Shown one piece after another: positions 11,417 through 22,338 of a stretch of DNA of 64,000 nt. Every line of letters starts with the position of its first letter. Position 1 is the stretch's first letter. The position numbers and the translations under genes are program-made. Source of the DNA: Spinacia oleracea (taxonomy: Eukaryota > Streptophyta > Magnoliopsida > Caryophyllales > Amaranthaceae); contig NC_079492.1 in assembly GCF_020520425.1 (NCBI RefSeq), positions 115,913,157-115,977,156 of the forward strand, in the 5' to 3' direction. The notes under the pieces are model-generated. The model did no database searches, was not told the origin of the DNA, and worked only from the letters and a program-made list of their open reading frames with translations.

Positions 11417-13526
11417 GGTTTTTTCATGAAATGCCTCTGAGGTTTGCAATAATGCACCAAATACCCCTGCGCGTTTCAAAATTCATAGAATACCCCTATT
11501 TTTCCGTACTGTTCATTAAATGCACCTGTACTTAACGGACGTTAGCCTGCCGTTAGCTGTGTTTTACCATTCTACCCTTAATTCATATTTGGGGCTATTA
11601 AGGATGAAAAACCCTAAAGAAAATCAAAAAAAAAAAAGAATCTCAATCTTCTTCGCTTTCTCTCTCATCTCCCCTGTTCTTCTTCCTTGAATTCTACTCA
11701 AACGCTACAAAATCTGGGTGTTCTTTGGGTGAATTCGGGACAAAAAGGGGATATTTGAAGCGATTTCGATCTCACCCCCAATTCATCAATGGCAGATTCA
11801 CCTCAAATTACTCAGAAACACAAGGCTCCATGAGGGTTCGATCTCACCCCCAATTCATCAACAGCCATTGATCTTCTTCCAGTGATTTGGTGGTGCAAGT
11901 GGTGGGAAGTCTGACGAATCCACCATTGTCGCCGACGAAGGTTGAAGGCTGGCCAATTCCGCAAACTCCAAGAAGAGGAAGGAACCCGAGAAGTTGCAGA
12001 AGGTTGAAGAAGTGGGTCCTGTTTGGTGGGTTGAAACCTCCAAGAACATCTCCCTTCATTTTCAATTCGATCCAGATGGTCAATTCTCTGCTAATCTCTC
12101 TTTTTTCTCTTTCTCTTGGTTTCGCGTTTGTAATTGTGGTTGCAAATTTGCAGGGAATAAAAAATTTAGGGGTACTTGAGATGCAAATTGCTTTTATTAT
12201 TTTGTATATTTATTGAGATTGGTGGGATTATTGGAAATTTGAAGTTTAGTTTTTGAGAATGAGATTTTTGGGTTGTGTTACTTTGAGATGAATTTTTGTG
12301 GAAATTTAATTCAATTTAACATGATAATTTGATTTTGTCTATTTTTCCTTCCTTTTAATGATAGATTCCAGAAATGAATTTGTTGTCTACAGATCCCTTA
12401 ATATTGATATTGTGGATTGTGGATTAAGCCTAATTAGTAATTTACTTGTGAGTTATCAGGAGTTCGTATTAATGTTTGTTTATTCAGAGGTTTAATTGGT
12501 TATTTTGAGGCCTCTAAACATGGAGGATCTGAGGCAAGCAAAGAATCAAGTAATGAATTGTAAAATCCAAGAATATGAACTTGAAAATTTATTTCAAACA
12601 CTATATAAAATGTTAAATCTTACAACTTTGCACTTCCTGTACTGCAGTTTCTGATAGTTTTGCTTATGAGGGTGCAGTACTGAACGAACTAAAGCAGTGG
12701 AAGGAGCTCTATGGAGAAGGAGGGTCAAGAAATGAGCAACTTACTTACTTCTTATAGGAAGGTGGTATGGAGAAGGCGGGTCAAGAAAGAAGGATCAGTT
12801 GTAAGAGAACTCTGAGTCCTCTTTGGCAATAGATACATACCATAAGGCACTGAAGGAAGCTTATGTAATTTGTATTTCTTGTTAAACACTTTTGGTGGGC
12901 GAGTGGGAAAAAGAGAGTTTTAGATATAGATGCAACGAGGGCTTACATATATCTACTTATACCGTATTCTGTATTAAGAGTTTGCTCATGTTGTATAAGA
13001 AAAATAAAGCCTAATTTAACTTACAATTAATTTATGTACTACCAGTTACTGCGGCAGTAGCCATTTGTATATTATGTCTTATTTAACTTACAATTAATAC
13101 TTGTTCTATCTCTTCTAAGTACTTGAATTTGAAACTGAGTGTCTAATGGTTAATTAAAGCTGGTTTGCATTGCAAACTTCTTCTGTTTATTAATGGAAAT
13201 TTGTTACAAACTGCTCTACTTCATTGTTACTTTGCTAGGAAAATTAGAAATGAAAAATAGCCGTTAGATTCAAATTCTGCAGTTTAAAAGCAGTTTGGGT
13301 ATTTGGTTCAAACAACTTTATAAATAGGTGTATACTATGCAAAAACTTTATATGTAGGTGTATTTTATGAATTTTAAACATGACTTAACGGAGGACTAAC
13401 GGAAAGTCATAATAGGGGTATTTGGTGAACAGTTTTGAAAAAATAGGGGTATTCTATGAATTTTGAAACGCGCAGGGGTATTTGGTGCATTATTGCAAAC
13501 CTCAGGGGCATTTCATGAAAAAACCG
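11416..13526. mobile_element. Mutator-like element 1 (non-autonomous, possible Pack-MULE)
   Basis: The ends are CGGTTTTTTCATGAAATGCC and its inverse, with inverted repeats that stay closely similar for about 90 bases and recognisably related for about 150. It is flanked by a 9-base direct repeat TTATTATTA (11407-11415 and 13527-13535); long terminal inverted repeats plus a 9-base duplication are diagnostic of Mutator-like elements. There is no transposase. The interior has CT-rich leader-like sequence, a 25-base direct duplication starting at about 11767 and 11837, and an exon-like segment near 11880-12090. It shares its terminal repeat family with the element at 13676-15151. Confidence 0.85.
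11880..12090 (+). pseudogene. Exon-like segment of unknown origin inside Mutator-like element 1
   Basis: On the plus strand this segment reads as hydrophilic protein-like sequence, including SKKRKEPEKLQKVEEVGP and then WWVETSKNISLHFQFDPDG, with one in-frame stop near 11943. It has higher GC and better codon-like structure than its surroundings, as expected of a captured host exon. I do not recognise the parent protein. It could also be chance or old element sequence. Confidence 0.3.
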
Positions 13527-13675
13527 TTATTATTATTATTATTATTGTTGTTGTTTGTTGTTTATTGTCATTATTGTTATTTATCATTTTTTCTTTATTT
13601 TATTTTTATTTGTCCCGATTTCTCCCCTCGTGCTTGTGGTTTTATGTGTAGGTACGTGATTTGAAGTTGAATTAT

Positions 13676-15151
13676 CGGTTTTTTCATGAAATGCCCCTGA
13701 GGTTTCACGAAATGCATCAAATACACCCGCGCGTTTCAAAATACATAATATACCCCTATTTAAACTTATTTGCACCAAATGCCCCTAGAATTAACGGAAG
13801 TCTAACTCCGTTAACATTAACTCTTAATTAATCTAACTAATCCTAATTTAACCATAATTAAATACCGATTAGTCTAATTAATCATAATTAACACCTAATG
13901 AACCTTAATTAACTCTAACTCCCCTCTCTCCTCTCACTCTCCTCTCACGCCTTTTTCTGGGTATCAAAATGGTGAACCCAACCACAATATTTCCTTCTTC
14001 AAACCATCTTCATCAAACATCAATTGCTAACTCATGTAGATATGTACTTCATGATATATGTTGGTTACTTGAGTAGCTTGGGACGGTGACGAAATCGGGA
14101 GGTTCAGGAGCGGATTTTTTAGGATCTGGCGGCTGAGGGGTGGTTTCAGGCTTTAAGGGCGGAGGGGTGGTTTCAGGCTTTGAGGGTGGCGGAAGAGGAG
14201 AGACAGTGTTGAAAGCGGAGGTGGTGTTGATGGGTGATTGGACCTCCATTGGTGGTGGTGGTTGTATTTGTGCTTGCTGCTCTCGTGAATGGAAAGTCAA
14301 GTTGACAGACATTGATTTGGCTGCCCTCGATTCCAATCGCTGCTATTCTACTCTCCTATTTGCTGCTACTGCTGCTATATATCTCTTCCTGCAGAAGAAC
14401 TCAACCCCAAGAACGAAAATAAGAAAACAAAATCGAAAAAGAAATTAAAATTTAAAGACGAAATTCATTCTAATCTACGAATTGTTTCTGATTCTCTAAT
14501 CTAATTCTAACTACCCTGCGCTATTCTCTTTCCTAGCTGTTATTCTACCTCGCCCAATACAAATTTGAACTTCGTTCTAGAATTTGTTCTTCAGCATTTA
14601 TGTTCTTCTTTTTGGTTCGAGGGAGCAGCTGCGATTAGAGGAGATAGAGAATAGCGCAGCAGGAATTGTTTTATGTTTTTCAGATTTTAATTTTTGTTGG
14701 TTTTCCTATTTTAGATTTTGCAGCTGGGTTGTTCGTGAGTATATAATAGCAGCAACAACAACAACAAAGGGCGAAAAACAGCAGAATTTGGGTAAATTAG
14801 AGAGAGATTAGAGCCACTAGAATTCCAATTTATAGTTTAGATTTTCGATTTTAGGTATTAAACTCTCAAATTTTCATATTCTCTTCTTCAATTTTTTGGG
14901 TTTTGTTCTTGAATTTTCAGATTTATTTTTCTTCAATTTTGGGCTTCAAATTCAATTGTATTTGTTAGCTAGAGTTAATTAGAGGCAATTAGAGGTTAAT
15001 ACTAACGGAGTTAACGGCCGTTAGTCATTAAAGGTATTCAAGGGCATTTGGTGCATTTTTTTAAGAAATAGGGGTATATTATGTATTTTGAAACGCGCGG
15101 GTGTATTTGGTGCATTTCGTGAAACCTCAGGGGCATTTCATGAAAAAACCG
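13676..15151. mobile_element. Mutator-like element 2 (Pack-MULE candidate)
   Basis: It begins CGGTTTTTTCATGAAATGCC at 13676, ends with its inverse at 15151, and is flanked by the 9-base duplication TTGAATTAT at 13667-13675 and 15152-15160. The terminal repeats, about 150 bases with blocks of AATGCCCCTGAGG and CGCGCGTTTCAAAATAC, are of the same family as element 1, only 149 bases away. It carries no transposase and so depends on a related element elsewhere. It contains a coding-like segment on the minus strand (14069-14336) that looks like a captured first exon. Confidence 0.9.
14069..14336 (-). pseudogene. Captured first-exon fragment, SWI3B-like (tentative)
   Basis: An open minus-strand segment starts at 14336, with a second Met nine codons later. 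It runs through a Pro-rich tract (PPLKPETTPQPPDPKKSAPE) to PPDFVTVPSYS and then meets GTAACC, a plausible splice donor, at 14068. Plant SWI3B-type chromatin-remodelling subunits have a low-complexity N terminus followed by VPSYSRWFSW at the start of the SWIRM domain. An exon ending one base into the Arg codon after VPSYS would fit this fragment exactly. The SWIRM domain itself is absent, so only the N-terminal exon was taken. The parent identity rests on a short motif and is tentative; a Pro-rich protein of another family is possible. Confidence 0.4.
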
Positions 15152-15602
15152 TTGAATTATTGATGGGCTCTTGTTCAAGTTAATATCAAAGTAAAAAAGC
15201 CCAAGGTTCCTATTGAAGCCCAACACTTATCCTACACTACCACACTCTTATCCTACACCACCATGATCTCTACCCTCCTCATGCTCCCTCTACCTTGCTT
15301 CTTCGCACCTCCATCAAACCACCAACAAAAAAACTGTTGCACCTGCTACCTCACCTCCCTCATCAATCGAGCCAGCTACAATCAACCGTCGCCCAACCAC
15401 CTGTACTAGCTGCCTCCTACAGCAATAGCACCACAAGTCACCATCATCCCACGCATCAAGCAACAACACCAACACTGCACCTGCATCTCCACATCGCCAC
15501 CAGCATTCAATCATCACCATCATTGTATCAACACCAAACGCAACAACAAACCCAAAATAGCAATCAAAATCAAGCGAAAAACAGAGCAAAAACAGAGCAA
15601 TT

Positions 15603-15742
15603 GGTTCGTCCGAACCCGTGACGGAGTTCCTCCGAACCGAAAATTTAGAGTTCCTGATTGTATGAGGTTCGGTCGAACCTCAATGTGTTCTCCCAAACCG
15701 AACTCGGGTTCGCCCGAACCTCCATTAGAGTTCGTTCGAACA
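15603..15742. repeat. Cluster of GGTTCG-NN-CGAACC dyads
   Basis: Four near-perfect dyad symmetries of the form GTTCG-2 bases-CGAAC lie at 15603-15616, 15666-15679, 15707-15720 and 15729-15742, with further half-sites (CCGAACC, CCGAAC) between them. They fall in the body of the interrupted LTR. Such clustered palindromes could be protein-binding sites or remnants of a short duplicated unit; the sequence alone does not say. Confidence 0.6.
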
Positions 15743-17458
15743 TTTTAGCGCTCAAATTGGTACAGAATTAATGATTGCACGTGACGGTGGTGGTGCTAGC
15801 TTCTTGGATTACCGCCGTACAACCCGAATTGGAAGGCTACGATTGAGTTGTTATTTGGGTTGCTCGATTGAAGGAAGATAAACGGTGGTGATGTTGATTG
15901 AAGGCTGTGATTTGAGATGATGATGATTGGTAATGATGATTGACGGTGATGATTGGATGATGGTGGGCGTTTGATGAGGATGGTGAGCCGTCGATGAGAG
16001 CAACAACCAGGGGGAAGAGCGACGAGGATGGCTGATGTTATTTTGATTTGGGGGTTAGCTGCGAAGAAGAGGAGGACAAAAAGGAAGATGAGGGCTGACT
16101 CCCTCCTCCGTATTCATTTTTACTTTCTTACTTTTTTATGTTTTTATGTTTTTCTCTTTTTCTTTTCTTTTCTTTTCTCTTATTTCTATTTTCATTTTAC
16201 TTTATTTTCTTTATTTTATTTTTCTGATTTATCTTACTATAAATACTTCATTTTGGGATTTTAGAGAGAATGAAAATAATTAGTTTAGTTCTTCTTTCTC
16301 TTAGGGTTTAGGGTTTTTCTTGAGTTTAGTTTTTATTTTCTAAGAGTGAGAAAGTGATGAAAAATCATTGAAAATGGAGGATTATAGATAATACAAGAAG
16401 ATTTGAAGCATTCATTCATCATCAACGAGAATTTTCTACTCTCTCTCCTTATTTATTGCTTATTTATTGCTTTATTTATCATTTTAATTAGTTTAATTGT
16501 TTTCGTTTAGTTTAATGATTCATGTTTATATTAGTTGTTATTATTGTTTAGAATCATGATTTTAGTTGTTAATTTCTTTAAATTTCCTATTTTTATGTTT
16601 ATGGAGTAGTGTTGTTGGTTAGGGTTTGGGTGAAAACTCAACCATGATTGATTTGGGGATTTGAGTTCGAAATTAGAGATTTTGCATGATTAAATTATTC
16701 CATGTTTGAATGTACTCAAGCTTTGTTGCATATGAATTGATCACTTGTGTGTAGCATTGAAATTGGGGTAGTCGGCCTTGGAAAATCAAGGGATTGTGAC
16801 TTTGTGTTGACTATTTATTGGTTGATGTTTAATTTACCTAAGAGTGATAGAGTGTAGGATGGGAGTCCGCATTTTGTCATACTAAGAAAGGATTCACCTC
16901 GGGAGATGATTGGAGTCCATAATTGAACCAACATTTCATTCATGTAGTGTTTATGCATTATTGTCCCTAGTTTCGGTCCTCTTATGCTTGTATCATGATC
17001 GGTTGTCGTTTGATCCCCATTCCATAACCTCGCTTGTCTTTGGTAGTTAGTTTAGTTGATTTAGTTTTAGTTGGTTAGTTGATTTTCCAACTCGTTTCGA
17101 CCTAGCTTGTTGTTCGATTAGCATAATCTAGTGCACCTTAGTCCTTGTGGATTTCGACCCTTACTTATCGCTTTACTTTGTTTAGTGATTAGTTTAGGTT
17201 TTTGTTTGATTAGGAGAGACTAGTAACGACCTAGTTTCTACCTTTATCAGGGAGCGCCAATTTTTATCTTGCGCTTCATTTTGACTCTCACTGAAACTCA
17301 AACTCCTTAGATTATATCTAGGTTACGCTAGAAATTACTGGCGCTATAGTGGCATCTGCTGGAAATTTTCAGCGCGCCTACTTTTTTCTGGCGCATCCAT
17401 TTGATTTGCACAGATATTCGAACTCTTCAAATATCTATCATATTTCCACTACCTACAC

Positions 17459-17466
17459 TATAAATA
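17459..17466 (+). promoter_or_regulatory. TATA box of the Tat-type LTR
   Basis: TATAAATA is preceded by a GCGC-rich block (about 17262-17395) and followed within about 30 bases by a CCGCACCCC stretch. This is the usual layout of an LTR promoter with the transcript starting downstream. It lies about 970 bases before the LTR end. Confidence 0.5.
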
Positions 17467-18435
17467 CAACCCTTCCGCACCCCGATTTCGATCATCAATT
17501 CAGTCTCACTCCTCTGATATTCTGAATTCTCTCTTCCCTCCTTGGTATACTAACTTTATGTTGACGTCCCGCCCCGTATTGGTAATAGTTATGCCGTATT
17601 AACTCTTCTTAAGCAGAACTCTGGCCGTACAAATATTCAAATCATCCCAACTACTACCAAAGTTCTAGCCAATTCATAAGCCAAAACCAAAGAGTCTAAG
17701 AGGAAACTCTGCCGAAGTTGAAGGAAGGATAAGGATTTGAACGTCAGTATAAAGGTTGTTCTAAAGCTAAAAGGAGGCTTTTCTAAGGCGAGTGGTAGGT
17801 GTTCCCGAGAATCGCAGTATAGCCTACGCTATACTGTAACCTGAAATCTACATTTTTATTGCTTTTATCACCTTATAAATCTGTGCACTTAATCTGCTTA
17901 TTTAATCACGCCTAATAAGATAATCTCTGGACAAATCTGATTATTGCTAAGCTCCTTAAATCAATCTAAATCACCATTTTGACGATTGTTTAGTTAATAT
18001 CTGTACATTAAAACCAACTCAGATTAGTAATGTAGCATAACGCATGTCCCTTTCATCATCACATTGAACTAGTAAGGACCGCCGCGTGGGCTAATGCTGG
18101 GCACTCCCGTATTAGTAAACGTCCCCCGAACTCTCATTCTCTACTCTGCTGGATGTACGTTGAGTGATCTCCACAACAGGGATCACAAGGGAACCTATGG
18201 CCGTTGTGAGTCAAATATGTTTTCACTCCATGCATATCACGACAACCGGGTTTTGTCAGTTTTCCCCAATGTCGTTGAAAACCAAATGACGACTCATACA
18301 GACTAGTAAAAAAGAGGCTAATGCCCAAAGTTAGTCCATGTTTTACTTAATATTGCTTGCCACATCCCGAGGAAAGTCGTTCAGGCCGCTTTCTACGGAA
18401 ATGTACGCCCGTCCTGTTTTTCGACCCCCTCACAG

Positions 18436-18453
18436 TGGCGACTCCACTGGGGA
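18436..18453 (+). other. Primer binding site of the Tat/Ogre-type element
   Basis: TGGCGACTCCACTGGGGA follows the CA end of the LTR after a single base. This 18-base sequence is the form found at the start of the internal region of plant Tat/Ogre elements and is complementary to a tRNA 3' end used to prime minus-strand DNA synthesis. Confidence 0.75.
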
Positions 18454-19625
18454 CAATATTGAAGTAATTTGTGCAAGTAGTGCGTAGATGAGGAAGCCGT
18501 ATAACATAAATCGAACGATATGCCACAATTATTAAATCGAACGCTATGCCACAGGATGACCTGAAGAATTCAATGTGACGAATGATCGCGACATAAGCGC
18601 ATACCTAATCTTGGCTTCCTTGGCATGTTTCATATCGGAAGTTGGGAATAAGGACACCTATTAGCCGGGGGTGCATGCGCTTTGGATTTTGTCCACCCGG
18701 CACGTTCGCAATGTAGCACATCCACCAAAATCAAACCGTTTGTCTCCTAGGTCCATTCACGGTATATGCCATCCCAGTACGTACAGAATAGGCCTTGATA
18801 AAATTCGTCATGAACCTGGCTACTCTGACAAGGGCCTGTTAGGGAATTGGTGATAGGTTTGGTACACTTTGAGACCCTACCTATTTATACCTTAGAGACT
18901 AGCATAAAACTAAATGTGCATTTGTATCTGAAACCATGTTTGTTGTTAGTTTCGTGTAGAAAACTTATGTGCTATATGAAAGTAACCAACCAAACGCATA
19001 GTTTAGGGTCAACAACATTGTCAAAATCAATCAAATTGCTTAAAAAACGTAGAAAAATAGAAGCTACGAATCAGAATAAAGTTCCGCAGCCAGGGTCAAA
19101 GCGCCAGAATAAACCAGCGCTACCTTAGTAGCGCTGGAATTTTCCAGTGCGCATCTAAGGAGCGCCATAAATTTCTGACGCCTGCAACGAGGAAATAAAT
19201 AAGCCAATATGGCCAGCACCATAAACTAAACCACATTGACTATATATGCGAGCGCTAGAAATTTCAAGCGTTCTGCTACTGTGCGCTACTTTATTACAGC
19301 GCATACCTTCTTATTCCTCGCACTGAATTCCATAAACTAGAGTTTAAAAGTAAGAGTCGAACCTTCGTGCAAATAATTCAAAATACTAAATTACGCATTT
19401 GCTACAAAGCACTACGTTGGTCTGACTGAAAATACCCATTACAGAACGCATATTCAAAATTGCGCCGAAGGTATTCTCACGGAATTAAGCCTAATCAAGT
19501 CAAAATACTAATCCGAATTAGCTTCTACCGATCAAACCAAAAGGCCAGTACGCGCGAATTATGTCCTTCGCATCGGAGTGTTGAACGTTTGAGTGCATAA
19601 ACGCTCAAACGAAGGGCTCAGATCT
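18454..19625 (+). mobile_element. 5' internal (untranslated) region of the Tat/Ogre-type element, truncated
   Basis: Noncoding leader of the element whose primer site is at 18436. It includes a CACTACGTTGGTCTGA motif near 19408, typical of Tat-lineage leaders, and two GCGC-rich blocks at about 19095-19190 and 19250-19310. A 26-base hairpin, CGTTTGAG and CTCAAACG around a short loop, lies at about 19586. No gag or pol of this element follows: the sequence changes at about 19626 to an inverted LTR copy of a different family. Confidence 0.5.
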
Positions 19626-21377
19626 TTGCTCTAAAGTTAATTAAAGGAACCTAAGGCCGGTTTGTCCAAGAATTATCTTTGTTAAGCATGATGTAACCTT
19701 TTGTATGTTATTGAATTTAGCATGTGAGGTGATGAAAGCAATAAACATGTAAAGCATCATCACAAGATAGTAGGAATTACTGAAATGCGTACAAAAACAC
19801 ATCACCTTGAAAAGTAAAGGTGAGATATTGAAAGTGCGTTATTGAAATGTGATATTGAAATTGCGGTATTGAAAGTGCGATATTGAAATGCGATATTGAA
19901 ATGTGCGATATTGAAATGTAATATTATACTTGAGATCTGAACGCCAAACAACTACTTAATAATAAGTGTGCCCGACACGGATTCAATTCTAAAAATCTCA
20001 ACTTTACATGAGTTTCTCATCATAAAGTATCTTTGATTTTGGTTATTAAAATAGAACTTGAATATTGAACTTGAATATAGAACTTGAATATTGAACTTGA
20101 ATATTGAAATTAGGAGTCTTGAATCTCAAAGATTAGACCTTTTAATGTTAAAAAGGCCTCACCTTTAATGTGCTCCATAACTTGAAATTGATTCTAGTTT
20201 GAGGAAGTGATTACAAATAACCTTAAACATCATTGAATCTTGAAAGTGGGACTTGCATTTGAACACCAAAATCAGGGTTCATGTGTTGTAGTTTGGAAAA
20301 GGGTTTGCACTTTTCCAAACATCCTTGAGCTTGTATAAAGTTGGGGTTTTTGAAAATTTGAAGATGATTGTTGTAAGAAATATTTTCAAGAGTGAAATCT
20401 TCAACTTACTAATCAAGTTTTTTTGAAATCAAAGCATAAAGATTGAAACTTGATATTTGTAGAAGGAGTTTGGATGATCATTTGAGGAGGAATTTCAAGT
20501 ATGAAATCCCCTCAAAGATTACTCCTTTTTTGACATTTCCTAGTTCAAATGTGTGTATGAACATCATAAGAATTAACATCATAGGAAAACTTGAAATAAT
20601 AAAGATGGAAACTTTAATTAAATCATGGAAATTTGTATTAGGGATTCGGAATTACCTAGTTAGGGTTAGGTTGGTTTTCCGATTAGTATTTGGAAATTGA
20701 AATGCAAATTGTAGATTAGAACTTGAATTTTGCATTTGATTTTGAGGGCAGAATTTTAGATTACGACGTTGTATTAGAAAACTGTCTCCTCCAATGCTTA
20801 GGAAATGAGGGTTTTTTATAGGAGATTAAGCGGCTAAAATCCAAAAGCCTCCTGCGCCTGGCGCAGGTGACATGGCCCAGATTCCGCCAAAACAAGGACG
20901 ATGGCGCCATCCTTGGTTTGTTTTGTATTGTTGTACCTTTGTACTATATGTACGAATTTGGCACAAAGTGTTTCCTTGGGGATTAAGGCTTGGTTTACGT
21001 CTAAAAAGAAGCCGTTTTTGAATTTCAGATTTCGTATTTGGACTCGATTTTACGGGACGGGGCCCGGCATGCTTGGTTTTGTGGGTCGGCGCCCGAATTT
21101 GGATTGCTTAATGTCATTTTGATGGGAAATGGCCTTGTAAGACCAATGGAGAGGTCCATTGGGTGAAATTGTGTTTGGATTTTGAAATTGATTTTTGGAT
21201 TTTGAATTTTGTACCGAATACCATAATGGGAAAGGGCTCGCGAATTGGACTTTGGATTTTGGATTTTGGAATACACTTTAGCAATTGGGACTTTCGCACG
21301 GAGTTGCACCAACCACCTGGCAAGGATAATAGTATCGTCATTATCCCATTAGGGTAGACACGAATTAGGTGTCTACA
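19626..21377 (-). mobile_element. Truncated inverted copy of the LTR found at 24914-26948
   Basis: Read on the minus strand it starts TGTAGACACCTAATTCG at 21377 and follows the same order of sequence as the LTR at 24914-26948. Shared features include the CAAGGATAATAG block near the start, the TTCAAGTTCAATATTC-like repeats in the middle, and the sequence around AAGCATGATGTAACC. The copy stops at about 19626, so roughly the last 300 bases of the LTR are missing. Its intact end abuts a truncated gag at 21378. The GCGC-rich block and TATA-like sequence are at about 20820-20910. Confidence 0.75.
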
Positions 21378-22338
21378 GGCTGTGAATTATCCGGAAAACC
21401 TTAGGGTAAATAGTGTTGTATATTACCTTAGGGGAGAAGCAGATCTGTGGTGGCAGAGATGTGAAGAAACCTTGAGAGCTACACCTAATTTTGGATGGGA
21501 ATCGTTTAAGGTTGCCTTAAGGAACAAGTTCTACCCGCCATACTTGAAAAAGCAGAAAGCCCAAGAGTTCATCGAGCTAAGGATGGAAGGGATGTCTGTA
21601 ACGGAATACTATTCCAAGTTCATAGAGTTGTCTAGGCTTGCACCTAAAGTGGTGGCAACGGGAGAGCTTAGAGCTCAAAGGTTCGAGAGCGGAATAACTA
21701 TGGATTTGCAAATGATGGTTGCTGGAGAAACCTTTACCTCTCTTGACACCCTGTATGGAAAAGCTGCCCATCAGTATGGACTACAGCAAAGGAGGAATGA
21801 AGTTGGTGAAAAGAGGAAGGATGTTGGTAACCAGAATCAGGGAGGTGGCCAACAGAATCAAGGGAATTTTAAGAAGAATAAGGGGAACATTCACTTCCAG
21901 TTCAAAGGGAACAATGGTGGAAATAGGAACAACTTTCACAACAACAATGGGAATAGGAATCAGTCTGCAGGGAATGGAACAAGAGTCTATGAGTGCAGAC
22001 GTTGCCATGGTAATCACCTCGGAAAGGACTTTGATGGGAACCCAATCGTTTGTAGGTTCTGTGAGAAGCTAGGCCATAGAGAATTTGAGTGTTGGGCTAA
22101 GAATGGGAAACCCAACCAGGCCAATCGCCAAAACAACAACCGGAATAACCAAAACGGGAATGGAGGGAACAATGGAAATAATGGTGGGAACCAAAGAGGT
22201 TACCAAAGCGGTAACAACAACAATAATGGCCAAAGTAATGGAAAGTCCGGGGGAAACTATCAGCAGAATGGGAACAAAACACCAATGGAAATGCCAATGG
22301 AGGTGGCTATAACAAAGGAGTTGCCCAAGGAAAGCTGA
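21378..22338 (+). pseudogene. Gag of the Tekay-type element (N terminus missing)
   Basis: Open for about 320 codons from 21378. It opens directly in the capsid core (VNYPENLRVNSVVYYLRGEA), whereas chromovirus gag normally has a further 100 or more residues before this, so the start is lost. A zinc knuckle CRFCEKLGHREFEC lies near 22050-22095. It is preceded by a degenerate CRRCHGNH segment and followed by a very Asn/Gly/Gln-rich tail. Gag packages the element RNA in the virus-like particle. The frame ends at 22338 and the protease continues in another frame. Confidence 0.85.

Larger units (their letters stand above)
4125..17249 (+). mobile_element. Second LTR (probable solo LTR, gypsy type), split by a LINE and two Mutator-like elements
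   Basis: It starts TGATGGATGACATTTATG at 4125 and ends ACCTTTATCA at 17249, and is flanked by the 5-base duplication GGGAG at 4120-4124 and 17250-17254. The flanks join into continuous sequence of the older Tat-type LTR. After subtracting the LINE and the two Mutator-like elements about 2.6 kb remain: 4125-4453, short stretches around 11400 and 13600, and 15161-17249. No retrotransposon coding region is present, so a solo LTR is the simplest reading. The end, with CTTGTGGATTTCGACCC and ACGACCTAGTTTCTAC, resembles LTR ends of Athila/Ogre-like plant elements. That lineage call is a resemblance, not proof. Confidence 0.65.
3455..18434 (+). mobile_element. LTR of a Tat/Ogre-type Ty3-gypsy retrotransposon, split by nested insertions
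   Basis: The right boundary is firm: the LTR ends in CA at 18433-18434 and is followed one base later by a Tat/Ogre-style primer binding site. A TATA box sits at 17459. The left boundary (TGACACATATTTAGTCGC at about 3455) is inferred from where LTR-like sequence appears to start. The LTR is interrupted from 4125 to 17249 by another LTR. Removing that insertion joins two GCGC-rich halves (CGCTCTTAA then GGGAGCGCC) directly. The net LTR is then about 1.85 kb, made of 3455-4124 and 17255-18434. The assignment rests on the primer site and on CCCCCGTATTAG-type LTR sequence at 18100-18130; no coding region of this element remains. Confidence 0.5.

Noticed and set aside
13463..13664. Frames spanning the right end of Mutator-like element 1
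   Set aside because: They cross the terminal repeat and TTA microsatellite and encode simple Ile/Val/Leu runs.
15295..15621. A 108-codon frame rich in His, Gln, Thr and Pro
   Set aside because: Low-complexity composition, open on the opposite strand too, and inside LTR sequence; no motif.
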